DNA of 64,000 nucleotides from Pilaira anomala (taxonomy: Eukaryota > Mucoromycota > Mucoromycetes > Mucorales > Mucoraceae): assembly GCA_025716855.1 (NCBI GenBank), contig JAIXMQ010000009.1:248001-312000 (forward strand). The letters are read 5' to 3'. The notes under the pieces were generated by a model. That model did no database searches. It worked only from the letters and a program-made list of their open reading frames with translations, and was not told the DNA's origin. Position 1 is the first letter of the stretch, and each line of letters opens with the position of its first letter. This document shows, one piece after another, positions 31,150-41,477 of this stretch. Position numbers and translations under genes: made by a program.

Positions 31150-31473
31150 ATATTCCCTCCTCTCATATATATATATATATCTATATACTACACTCACTCG
31201 CACACATTTACTTTTTTTTTCTTCTTCTCATTTATAATAGAACAAATAAATTCCTTTCTTTTGTCCAAGATAGTAACAACCCTTCTTATTTCTAAAAATA
31301 TAATTCAATTGAAGAGCTACAAAACCTCACGTTTAGGTACCTGTACTTTTTGTCAAAAAGGTATTATACACAATGTAACAACCAATAAAAAATTGACAGT
31401 AAAAAGATCAAATTTATTACAAAAAAAAAGGGGGAGGGGGGGGGGAATATAATACTATAGATGTTTAAGACAT

Positions 31474-32193
31474 CTAGAAAGCAACACGCCATCTATCGTT
31501 CTCATCGGGACCTCCACCGAAACAAGTAACTTCGTTATGGTCTTCGTTCAAAAGTTCATCATGACTATGCAATGTCAAACCAGTAGGAACATGACGGAGG
31601 AAGAAAGAACGACCAGTATACCAAGTCTAATAGATATAAGTTAGTCTTTGCTATTCCCAAAAATAAAAATAAAAAGTAACTTACATTGTCCTCAACATCG
31701 AACTCTTCATTCTCTTCGTCATCAAAAGTCCATTGCTCAAGAACCCATTCGTCATTCTCATCGGCAGTATAGTCATCGCCATAACAAGTAACTTCTTGTT
31801 GACCAGTAATAGGACTTTGGAAACCATCATGAGAGTGAAGGTTTAAGCGAGTAGGCAAATGCTTGAGACGAATGACCTCACCAAACTTAACTTCAGTTCC
31901 AGGCTCAATATCTTCACCAATACGAGGAATGACGATAAAAGTAGACTCTTCACTGGTTTCCCAGTCACCACAGTAAGCCTTTTGTTGACCACTACCTTCT
32001 TCATAGATATTACCGTCTTGAGCAGTCAAGTAACGACCTGTCATGTTGTGCTTTAAACAGATGTGGTTACCGTATTGGATAGCTCCATCAGCTTGGGTAC
32101 CTTCATTGAAATCTTCGTCTATTAAATACAAGATGAGTTGAGCATAATGATATTGCTTTTATTCGTATTTATAAGCATTAACTTACCAGCCAT
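31474..32193 (-). CDS. MIR-domain protein (SDF2-like fold), no signal peptide
   Basis: Three exons on the minus strand: 32187-32193 (MAD start, 7 nt), 31685-32118 and 31474-31626; 197 residues. Repeated MIR-type beta-trefoil units: YGNHICLKHNMTGRYLTAQ, GEVIRLKHLPTRLNLHSHDG, SFFLRHVPTGLTLHSHDE, each ending in a Cys/Tyr-Gly-Asp type strand (QKAYCGDW, QEVTCYGDD, NEVTCFGGG). MIR domains occur in protein O-mannosyltransferases, SDF2 and IP3 receptors. Unlike SDF2 there is no N-terminal signal sequence or ER retention tail (it ends WRVAF), so a cytosolic protein is likely. Function unknown. Confidence 0.8.
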
Positions 32194-33844
32194 TTTTTTT
32201 TTTAAATAATTGAATTACTTTAATAAAAAAGAATAAAAAAAAAAATTGAAAAAAATAGAGCCCTTTTATATAACCATAACAACTAAAAAAAAAACGTGTT
32301 GCGGCTTTAGTTCCGAGAATAAAGTTATATTGCTATCTCCCAGAAAATTGCATAATAAAACTTGCCATGAATCTCTTTTTCCCTATCAGCCGAAGAACTT
32401 AATGCATGTGTGACGAAAAGTTTCTTTGGTTTCTATATTTAGGAAAATAGGCATCAAATTTGCGGCGTATTTTCTCCCTTCTTCTTCTTCTTCTTCTCAG
32501 TAGATACAAAATTCTTTCTTTCTCTCTTGACATATAACACGTATAGATACGCGTTATACAATTTGAATTTGTTTTTTAGCAAGAAGTCACTAAATAAAGG
32601 TTTACAAGTTGGTTCCTGGAAAGTTAATTTTCTGCAATTAAAAAAAAAAAAAAAAAACTTGTTTAAAAGTTCTAAAACTATGACATCTTTTTCTGTCTCA
32701 AACAAATTAAACTTTCCCAACAGAAAAAAAAAATATAGTTTTTAAGGAGAGAACTAACCAATTATTCTGGCTCTCTCTTTTGATTGTCTTTTAAGAGGAA
32801 TAAAAAAACGCGTTCATTATCATCTCTGAACCAAAATATTTTATCACTGAGATTTAATATAAAACTACACCGTGAGATTTGCTTAAAAAAGGAATACTAG
32901 GTACCAAACCCGTGTGTAATATATATATATATATATATTTACAGTGGCTGATGGAGGAAACTTCTTGGAAAATATTACATATATTTTAAATTGAAAAGCA
33001 AGTAGTAGTTGAATTGGAATTAATCTAATATTTCCATGAGGAGCAAACAAGTATTTTATTTTGAAAAAAAAAAAAAAAGTGTGGCTGGGATTCATATTTA
33101 ACCACGCGCACAAACTGTTTGTGGAGAATGATAGAACCTTTTTTTTTGTGGCACATTTAATTTGAGGCAAAAACCTCGTTTTGAGGCGAGATTATTGTGT
33201 GGGATGTTTTTGTTGGTTAACTTTATATGTTGTACACACATATAGAATACTCAATTTATGCTGAATTCATTGGTAGCACGTTCTCATTTACCATTATGCT
33301 GGTTTTTTTTATATATATATAAAAAGGCGTTATCAAGTGTATATTACTTTCTTTTATGGTTGATTGGTTTACAATTGGTTGCGGTATATATTAGTTGCGC
33401 TATGTCATTTATTGTATAATTAATTAGCTTGGTAAAAAAAATAACTGTAAATATAAACCTTAAATTCTAATCAAGTTGCTTTCTCCATAAATAGATTGGT
33501 ATGAGCGTATCCAATAGTATAAACCTAATATTTTATATTAAGCCGCGGGACTTTTCTTATGGTATTAAGAACTCATACCTGGTGATTTATTATAGCTCGA
33601 AATAAAACAAATACTTTTTTATGTACATTTTCATGCACTGTTTAAGTTTTGATGAAAAGCTTTATATACACAAAAAAAAGTCAATTTTTATTTTGTCTTT
33701 TTTATCGTTAACTATTGTACTTTTTTATCTTAGAAATAATTTTATAACAAAAAAAAAAAGGAATTCTGTCAAAGCTTATGGTACACACAAAAGGTCAAAA
33801 TAGACTCTAGTTATAGCTTTTTTATACATCATTTTTTCGATCAC

Positions 33845-33887
<43 letters not shown>

Positions 33888-34512
33888 GTGGGATGAATCA
33901 ATTTTTATATACTCACTGTGAAATTGGTAATGCAGCACCACTAAGTAATCTCTGTCCTGCCTCAAAAACTCTGTCTGCCTTCTCAAAAGATTTACTTTGA
34001 TATTGCAAAAATAAGAGTTACAATTGGTTGTCGATAGACTGCTACCAAACTTCATAGCACTATTGTTTTATCGCCTTTGTAAACGACGGTGAAATCCTGT
34101 CAATTATTCAGCTAAATAAAAAAAAAAACCCTGTCTATTTTTTTTTGCTTTTTTAACGCACGTAAAATAAAGGATGAATGAGAGCTTTCTAAAAACTACA
34201 GTGTATAAATTAAATGGGGATAATTAATAATATATAACAAGTGACCAGAACCCATAATACCAATGACTGACCGATATAAAATGTTGTATCGGCATATTTA
34301 CTCACTATTAATAATGTTAAACAACATTCGTGTTCTTTTTTTTTTTTTTTGAACAAAGTCACAATGCAATTATTAAGCAAAAAGCTTACTACTACTACTA
34401 CGTTAATATGTGTCACAAAATATTTATTTCTTATAAGTATATAAAAAAAAAAGCGAAACATTTGAAATTATTACATACTTTTCTTTTTTTTCTTCCAGTT
34501 CTATCAACAATC
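32194..34512. other. Long AT-rich intergenic region with microsatellites, no gene
   Basis: About 2.3 kb. Contains an (AT)n run near 32919-32940, poly-A at 33064, a (GA)n microsatellite at 33849-33882 and poly-T at 34336. The open frames are driven by these tracts. Upstream sequence of the oxidoreductase (34480-34512, T/C-rich to the ATG) is probably its leader. Confidence 0.5.
33849..33882. repeat. (GA)n microsatellite
   Basis: About 17 uninterrupted GA units. Confidence 0.95.
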
Positions 34513-35568
34513 ATGTCTTCTCTTCCTGCTACCCAAATAACTTACCGCGTTACCAGTGATAAGGGCCCCAAAGACGTCAAACCATTCGAGGAACCTCTTG
34601 GTACTGAACTTGATCCTAACCTTGTCATGATCAAAGTAAAGGCAACTACACTGAATTATCGCGATCTTATTATTTCAACCAATACATATGCAGGAATCGA
34701 TATATCTAAAAATGTTATTCCTATGTCAGATGCATCAGGAGTGGTAGTAAAGGTCGGTTCATCCGTTAGTGAATTTGAGGTTGGAGATCGTGTGATTACC
34801 AACTCTGATCCTGCTCGTCTTTATGGTCATTTCAAGTCTTTCAAAACTGGCCTAGGTACTTATGCAGATGGCGTACTCACTCAATATAAAGTTTTACCCG
34901 AGGCAGGACTTGTGAAAATTCCCAAGGATTCTCATTTGACAGATGAAGAAGCAGCTTCTTTGGTCTGTGCTGGTGTTACTGCCTGGAATGCACTCTATGG
35001 TATTAAGGATTGTTTCATTGCTGGTCAATCTGTCTTAATGCTCGGTACAGGTGGTGTCTCTCTTATCACCTTAATCTTGGCTAGAGCTGCAGGTGCTGTC
35101 ACTATCATTACCTCTTCTTCTGATGAGAAATTAAAGTTTGTTCAAGAAAAATATGGTGCAGACCATGTCATTAACTACAAGACTCACCCTGATTGGGAAA
35201 AGGAAGTGATGAAAATAACCAAAGGCGAAGGTGTTGATTTCGTTATTGAAAACGGTGGTTCCGGAACAATTCTGAAATCCATTGCCTCTATTAAAATCGG
35301 TGGTCAAATTTCTTTAATTGGTTTTTTGGGTCAAGCTGCTCAAACACCGGAAGTGCTGATGCCTGTACTCAAGAAGAGCGCAATCCTTCGTGGTGTCGCA
35401 ATGGGCTCTAAACAGCTTGCAGAACAACTTGTTCAATTTGTTCATGCTAAGAAGCTTCCAATGCCTATTGAGAAAACCTTTGGCTTCTCGGAAGAAGAAG
35501 TACATGCTGCTTATGAAGCCCTTCGATCACAGTCTGTAGTCGGAAAGATCGCTATCAAAGTTGATTAA
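34513..35568 (+). CDS. MDR-superfamily (zinc-independent alcohol dehydrogenase/quinone oxidoreductase-like) oxidoreductase
   Basis: Intronless, 351 residues. NAD(P)H-dependent medium-chain reductase. Order of parts: N-terminal GroES-like domain with LNYRDLIISTNTYAG, VIPMSDASGVVVKVG, FEVGDRVI; then EEAASLVCAGVTAWNALY, Rossmann motif LMLGTGGVSLITLILARAAG and the segment GADHVINYKTHPDW. The catalytic-zinc Cys/His set and the four-Cys structural-zinc loop of classical alcohol dehydrogenases are missing, so it belongs with the zinc-independent fungal ADH-like group. Substrate unknown. ATG at 34513 gives MSSLPATQITYRV; the in-frame upstream codons come from a poly-T leader. A truncated, frameshifted copy lies at 52601-53440. 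Confidence 0.9.
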   Translation: MSSLPATQITYRVTSDKGPKDVKPFEEPLGTELDPNLVMIKVKATTLNYRDLIISTNTYAGIDISKNVIPMSDASGVVVKVGSSVSEFEVGDRVITNSDPARLYGHFKSFKTGLGTYADGVLTQYKVLPEAGLVKIPKDSHLTDEEAASLVCAGVTAWNALYGIKDCFIAGQSVLMLGTGGVSLITLILARAAGAVTIITSSSDEKLKFVQEKYGADHVINYKTHPDWEKEVMKITKGEGVDFVIENGGSGTILKSIASIKIGGQISLIGFLGQAAQTPEVLMPVLKKSAILRGVAMGSKQLAEQLVQFVHAKKLPMPIEKTFGFSEEEVHAAYEALRSQSVVGKIAIKVD

Positions 35569-35745
35569 AATATAATCAATAAACGTTCACTATAAATAAA
35601 ATTTACTTTGGTGTGCCAAAATTAAACGGAAATAATTATTCCACCCAAAATAATTTGTTTTACGTTTTTTTTTTTTTTCCTTTTTTTTTTTGTTATTTGT
35701 ATTTCAAAATTAATCTTCCCTAACGCTATAGTCTTAATTTCTTCT

Positions 35746-35949
35746 TTGACTACATATCCTAATCTAGACAAGAGATTGTTTCTAGAAATAAATAACTTTG
35801 AAGCTTGCATAAAATACGTTGCTATTCATGGTAAGTCATATCAATGCTCTACTAATCATTTAAATCAGAAAGAAGTACTTCAATGTTTAATAAATCCCAA
35901 TAGAAAATGCTCTTTTTTTTGTACAGATTGCATGAATTACATACAGTAG
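35746..35949 (+). pseudogene. Possible relic of a transposase N-terminal DNA-binding (FAR1/MULE-like) domain
   Basis: A 67-codon frame with protein-like composition: RLFLEINNFEACIKYVAIHG, KSYQCSTN, QKEVLQCLINPNRKC. The pattern of a helix, a basic turn and spaced Cys recalls the N-terminal domain of MULE/FAR1-type transposases. No DDE domain follows. Weak support. Confidence 0.25.
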
Positions 35950-36374
35950 AGGATACTCTGTTCAAACCTGTTAGTGGCGAGGTGGTGCGCAAATAGAGTG
36001 CGCGTATCTTTCCTCACTAAAAAAAAAATGAGTAAAATAAGATTGGTGGTATTCCCGACTTTTGCTAAGTCATGAAAATTCACAGGATACTTTAAACATA
36101 TAAATTCATTAGCTATTGACAACATGAAGTATCAATATTTTAGAAAACGTGAACAAAAGGGAAACCCCTGAGGTCAGAAGCAAAATCTGGTATTAATTCT
36201 AGCCAGGTGCACAAAGACACTCATCAATATGTTGAACCTACTAGAAACCGTGTGAAAAAATAACTATGACATTTCCAGAATCATGGCTATAGTAGCAGAA
36301 AATTTTATTCGGTTACTTCAAATCAACAAACTTTAATTTTGATACACTTAATAAAAAAAACACATCGTAAAGAA

Positions 36375-36650
36375 ATCGTGAACCATAAAAATAAAAACTA
36401 TTTATTAAAACTATAAAATAGCGTTATCATATATCTCTAAAATCATTATCATACTCTTATTTTTGCTTTAGTATATTGAAAGATGTATTTTTCAAAAAGA
36501 AAAATTAGAATAAACTTATTGATTTTCTTTTCTCTTCCAGTATACAAGGGAAATAAACAATAGTATATTAATTGCATATTCCAACTCATTTGAATCTCAT
36601 AGAATTCAGAACCGAATTTGTAAGAAGTACACAGAATGTAACGTTACACC
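36375..36650 (-). pseudogene. Diverged fragment of a PDR ABC transporter 3' end plus its 3' UTR
   Basis: Reverse complement matches 24675-24985 of the disrupted transporter: TGAATTCTATGAGATTCAAATG (36610-36587) corresponds to the codons for EFYETQM, then TATTGTTTATT..CTTGTATACTGGAAGAG and GAGAAAAGAAAATC before the stop, and similarity runs on into the UTR (TTGAAAAATACATCTTTCAA, AATAAGAGTATGATAAT). A block of about 45 bases corresponding to TNKWRNFGVLLGFYAF is deleted. It is on the opposite strand to the parent. The matching UTR shows that it is a DNA-level copy of this gene or a close paralogue. Confidence 0.75.
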
Positions 36651-36739
36651 CCCTATAGAAATAAACTATTATGCATCACTAAATCGTATGGACACCCCCC
36701 TTTTTTTGGACAAACATTTCTTGTTAAAAATCAATTATT

Positions 36740-37075
36740 TCATTTAAACAACATGACATAGAATCGATGCAAAGTTTAAAGGTGTATTTTGCTCCATATT
36801 TAAAAGGTATATGTTTAGACATAAAAATATATATATATATACTTGCCCTAACAAAAAAAACTGTAATTTGAGTTTTCACTGCAAAAATAATCATTTATAA
36901 ATCTTTATAATTTTATTTTACTTTGATTTTTAAATCATTACATAGAAAGAGTACAAAGTTATACGCTAGAGATCCATAAAAAGAGATGGTCTCAAAGGTT
37001 TATAATGCCAAGATATATTCACATTTATGATTTTTACCTAAAAATGTAGTTTTTTTTTTTTTTCCTTGGTCATTG
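36740..37075. mobile_element. Relic of the long AT-rich TIR element family
   Basis: Shares the family core with the elements at 53432 and 55821: ACATAGAATCGATGCAAAGTTTAAAGG, then ATACTTGCCCTAACAAAA, TGATTTTTAAATCATTACATAG, AAAGAGTACAAAG, AATGCCAAGATATATTCACATTT and TTTTTACCTAAAAATG. Only about one internal subunit is left. Confidence 0.65.
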
Positions 37076-37109
37076 TACATAGTTTGTCTCCTTTTTCTTC
37101 ATCAAAGAA

Positions 37110-37250
37110 ACGAATTAAGATCGGTAAATATGTAGTATAGCGTAGGCTCGTTGTTACCTTAATACAATGGTAGCTTCAAAAAGACTCGGCCTTTCTGAAA
37201 AAAAAAAGTATAGGTGGGTGACAGAATCCCTTGTATTAGATATTTAATGA
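37110..37250 (+). mobile_element. MITE right-arm copy
   Basis: AAGATCGGTAAATATGTAGTATAG, then ACCTTAATACAATGGTAGC, AAAAAGACTCGGC and GGTGGGTGACAG..ATTTAATG follow the order of the right arm of the MITE at 15055-15194. The left arm is not found, but the adjoining long-element relic occupies the place where it would be, as in the composite at 55690-57535. Confidence 0.65.
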
Positions 37251-37685
37251 CTTTTGTAAAAAATAAAAAAATAAAAATAAAAACTCATTAATATCATTAG
37301 AATCATAAAACCAACAAATGTATATTAAACTAGTTAAAACGGCTTGAATGAAACTATCTTGTTATTTACTTATTAATTTATCTCGTTTAACTTTGCTATT
37401 TAGTAAAATAGCAATGAATTTTTTATCCTCACTTTTGTTTTTATATTATACAACCCAACAGACATTTAAATAATTGTTCGCGTTATGATGTTTCTTGTCA
37501 TTAAAATAATACTACAGCAATGAATATTATTTCCTTTGAAAACAATGATATACTTTCACTAACTTATCTTAAGTGTCATCAATTTCGGGTCCGAAAGAAC
37601 ATACGAATAATAATAAAGAAAAGAGACACGGAACTCTTTTTTTTTTTTTTCTTTATTTCACAATTCAAAAAAAAAAAAAAAAGTC

Positions 37686-38264
37686 ATGTCACAACCACCA
37701 CCTTCCTTTGAAGAAGTTGAATATAAAAGAAAAATGGGTATGGAGTTACGTCCAACGATTGTGTCCAAAGCGCTTTCGAATGAAATAAAAGACAAACAAC
37801 GATTTGACCATGCAGAGATCTTGTTTGGATACTTGCTTGAGATCTTGGTAGAAAGAAAGAAAAAGTATTCTAATTATAATGAATTGGATATTGTTGCGTT
37901 ACAGCGAGCAGTAGGTACATTAGTGCGATATGCACCTACACCAGATAAAGCGCGACATTATTTTCATCTCACGTTAAAGGAAATTGATAAGTCATTGATC
38001 ACGATCAATTTGGAATTGACGATTATTATTAACCTCATTTATGTATATTCTCAACATCATTTAATGAAGGAAGCATTGGAGATTGTGAAAACGGCTGTGG
38101 AGATTGGGATCTATCATGTAAAGGTTGATCATAAATATCAACCGGATAAGTTTAAAGACCCAATACCTGTATTTGATACAATTTCAGCCAAGATATTAAA
38201 GCATTTTAATATGGAGTTAAATGAAGATAAAACAGAGGTTAGATCATGTACTAAAAAATATTAA
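37686..38264 (+). CDS. Unknown helical protein
   Basis: Single frame of 192 residues starting MSQPPPSFEEVEYKRKMG. Predicted mostly alpha-helical, with hydrophobic helices resembling TPR-like hairpins (HAEILFGYLLEILVERKKKY, NLELTIIINLIYVYSQ, MKEALEIVKTAVEIG), ending in a basic tail. Protein-like composition amid AT-rich flanks supports a real gene. No family recognised; no signal peptide or clear membrane segment. Confidence 0.6.
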   Translation: MSQPPPSFEEVEYKRKMGMELRPTIVSKALSNEIKDKQRFDHAEILFGYLLEILVERKKKYSNYNELDIVALQRAVGTLVRYAPTPDKARHYFHLTLKEIDKSLITINLELTIIINLIYVYSQHHLMKEALEIVKTAVEIGIYHVKVDHKYQPDKFKDPIPVFDTISAKILKHFNMELNEDKTEVRSCTKKY

Positions 38265-38425
38265 AATATCATCTTCCCACCTATTGTAAAATGTCGAAAT
38301 AAACGTTTTTTTTTTTTTTTATTACACGCATAGTCAGATTAGATGACTTAAAACGAACTTTTTTGGGAGTCAAAATAGAAAAACAAGCGAAAAAAAAAAT
38401 GGGGGTGTGGATAAGTGAAAAAAAA

Positions 38426-38519
38426 GTGTTGATTTGTGTCATAAGTGAAGAGCGTGTTGATTTGTGTCATAAGTGAAGAACGTGTTGATTTGTGTCATAA
38501 GTGAAGAACGTGTTGATTT
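38426..38519. repeat. 28-bp tandem repeat, three full copies plus a partial
   Basis: Unit GTGTTGATTTGTGTCATAAG followed by TGAAGARC starts at 38426, 38454, 38482 and 38510 with one or two base differences. It lies between the unknown helical gene and cystathionine beta-synthase, about 400 bases upstream of the latter. Confidence 0.95.
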
Positions 38520-38922
38520 TCAGTGATCTTTATTTAATGCTTTTTTTTAAAAAAAGAAAAATATCTTCAACTGTTTTATTTCTTTACGAAGGATGTAAAT
38601 ATGTATCAATTGATACAAAGACGAACTTTGACCAATCAAATACAGATTTTGGCTTCTACTTTTGGGGAGTGGATCCGTTGTGCTTTGTGTGTGTGTGTGT
38701 GTGTTACTTTTAAAACGTTTTTCCTTTATTTGTCAATAAATGATTGATTAAGAGCTTTAATAAATTCAAATTCAGGGCGGAAACGTTCGAAAGAAAGAAA
38801 GAAAAAAAAACTGTCACGTCCAACAAATATCGTGAGAAACTTAAAGAAGAGGAAGAATTTTTTTTTTCTTTTTTTTTTTTTTTCTTTAAGTTTTTATAAC
38901 CCTTTTATTCGTATATATCACT

Positions 38923-40574
38923 ATGTCCACTGAATTGAAGCGTATTTTCGATCAATATAACCACAAGCCTAAGTAAGTATAAAGAAGCTTTTTTTTGTTT
39001 TGTTTTTGCTTGTACCTTGTAACTTATTTGTTTGTATTAGTACTGCTCCTGCTCCCAAGATCTCAAACACCATCTTGGACAACATTGGTCGTACTCCTCT
39101 TGTTCGTCTTAGCAAAATTGCCAAGGAAGAAGGTTTAAAGTGTGAACTTTGTAAGTAAACCGAAAAAAAAAAAAAAAAAAAAAAAAAAGTGATAAAATAA
39201 GTATACTCATACATATCCTCCCCCCCCCCCTCCCCTTGTTTAGTGGCTAAATGTGAATACTTCAATGCTGGTGGTTCCGTTAAGGACAGAATTGCTGCTC
39301 GTATGGTTGAAGAAGCTGAAAAGGCCGGTACAATCACACCTGGTGTCAGTACCATTATTGAACCTACCTCTGGTAACACTGGTATCGGTTTGGCACTTGC
39401 AGCCGCTGTAAAGGGTTATCGTGTCATCATCACCTTACCTGAAAAGATGTCTCAAGAAAAGGTCGATGTTTTGAAAGCACTTGGTGCCGAGATCATTCGT
39501 ACACCTACTGAAGCCGCATGGGATGCACCCGAATCTCATATTGGTGTTGCACGTAAATTGAGAGACGAAATTCCCAATGCAGTTATTTTGGATCAATACA
39601 CGAACCCCTATAACCCTGTGGCTCATTACGATACCACCGCTGAAGAACTCTTGGAACAATGTGATGGTAAGATCGATATGTTGGTTGCTGGTGCTGGTAC
39701 TGGTGGTACTATCTCTGGTATCGCACAAAAGCTCAAGGAAAGATGTCCCAACATCAAGATTGTAGGTGTTGATCCTATTGGTTCTATCTTGGCTCAACCT
39801 GAAAGTTTAAATACTGAAGGTCCCTCTTATCAAGTCGAAGGTATTGGATATGATTTCATTCCTGATGTACTTAAGCGTGATTTGGTGGATGTCTGGGTCA
39901 AGTCAGAAGATAAACCTTCTTTCTTGATGTCTCGTCGTTTGATTCGTCAAGAAGGTATTCTTTGTGGTGGATCTTCAGGTACTGCCATGTATGCTGCTGT
40001 TCAAGCTGCCAAGGAATTAAAGGAAGGTCAACGTTGTGTTGTTATCTTACCTGATTCCGTTCGTAACTATATGACCAAGTTCTTGAACGATGATTGGATG
40101 AGAGAAAGAGGTTTCACTGATGAGAAATTCGAAGAAACAAGTGTTGAGAACAAGGCCAAGAAGGACTTTGCAGGTGCCACTGTACGTGATCTCCAATTGG
40201 CTGATGCAGTCACTATTGATGGAGAAACTACTTGTAAGGAAGCTATTGATTTAATGGAAAAGAATGCCTTTGATCAATTACCTGTTACTGCTGGTCCTCA
40301 TCGTCGTCTTCGCGGTCTTGTGACGATGGGTAACATTCTTTCTCGTATGGCTTCTGGTAAAGCTAAGCCTGATACTCAAGTATCTGAAGTCATGTTCCAT
40401 TTCACTAAAGGATCTAACAAGTTTGAAGAAATTACTGAAGATACTCCTTTGGAGAAGTTGACTCGTTTCTTTGAAACTAATTCTTCTGCTTTAGTTACTG
40501 ATGCTCAAAAGGTTAAGCACGTTATTACCAAGGTTGATTTACTTTCTTACTTGGTTAAGAACGTTAAGGCCTAA
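38923..40574 (+). CDS. CYS4: Cystathionine beta-synthase
   Basis: PLP enzyme joining serine and homocysteine to cystathionine (transsulfuration). Exons 38923-38972, 39041-39150 and 39244-40574; 496 residues. PLP-binding Lys in [11 protein letters not shown] (about Lys67), substrate loop [10 protein letters not shown], glycine loop [10 protein letters not shown], and the late [11 protein letters not shown] segment. The C-terminal part (about 355-496) forms a pair of CBS domains ([62 protein letters not shown]), the regulatory module seen in animal and yeast enzymes. The N-terminus lacks the CPW/His heme-binding region of the human enzyme, as in yeast. The intron before exon 3 has a poly-A run and a C10 tract close to the acceptor. 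Confidence 0.95.
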
Positions 40575-41421
40575 ACAAATTAATTACATTTCTTCATATT
40601 AGACTTTTTTTCTTTTAATTTCTTCATTCACTCTATTTTTTTTTTTTTATATAAAAATAAACTTCATTTCCAAGCGTTTTAATAATCGTTTGTACCAAAA
40701 TAATTCAATGTGTGTATGTATGTATGTATATGTTTATAATAATAATAAAAAGTGAAAGAAAAAGAAGCAGAAATAAAGAAGTAAAAAAAACTCTTTTATA
40801 AAAGTGAAAATCTGTCAAGTGTGTAACATAGATGAGATGAGATGATTGCGTTATATGTACAGCTGGTTGTTTGCTTTTCTTTAAAAAATATCGGGTATTA
40901 AATACATGTTCTATATACACTGTCAAAGCAATTGCCTTGAAGAGAAATTTACAATTGGAATCATCGTTACTGCTCAGATCAAAACAAATCATTCCAATTT
41001 ATTTATTTTATATAGTGTTCAAATGAATTGGTATGATAAATACAGATAAACCCCCATAATAATAAAAACACTTGCTAATGTAGACTTTTTCATTGAATAA
41101 GACAAAAATATCAATCTAAGAAGGGTGAATTAGGATGATGATTGTTTTGATTCATTGGTGTGACACAACATAACATAGTGTCTAGTTCAATTACATGAAA
41201 TGACAATAAATCACATCATTTTGTAAAGTGCGTCTAATAAACTCAATATGAACCAACAAACATTTTAGATAACCTGGACTTTTCTATAATATGACGTGAT
41301 ACATGAAATACTTGAAAGGTGTCAAGCGAAAAAAAAAAAAAAAAAAAGAAAAAAAGTGCTGTGATTTAAAGTATACTTTTAGCCAATCAAATAACCTTGT
41401 GGTCAAGAAAGTTATAAGTTT

Positions 41422-41454
<33 letters not shown>

Positions 41455-41477
41455 CAAGATAAATAAATAATAAAAAA
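40575..41477. other. Intergenic, no gene seen
   Basis: About 900 bases between tandem genes. CBS polyadenylation signals (AAAATAAACTTC near 40655) on the left; a long poly-A (41330-41350) and poly-T (41418-41453) immediately upstream of the next gene. No conserved element recognised. Confidence 0.5.

Larger units (their letters stand above)
35569..37685. other. Repeat and gene-fragment graveyard downstream of the oxidoreductase
   Basis: No intact gene. Contains a possible relic at 35746-35949, an ABC-transporter fragment (36375-36650), a diverged copy of the long AT-rich element (36740-37075) and a MITE arm (37110-37250), each listed separately. The remainder is AT-rich with no recognisable content. 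Confidence 0.6.

Noticed and set aside
38426..38519. CRISPR-like array of 28-bp repeats
   Set aside because: Repeats are directly adjacent with no spacers, in a eukaryotic genome; it is a minisatellite.
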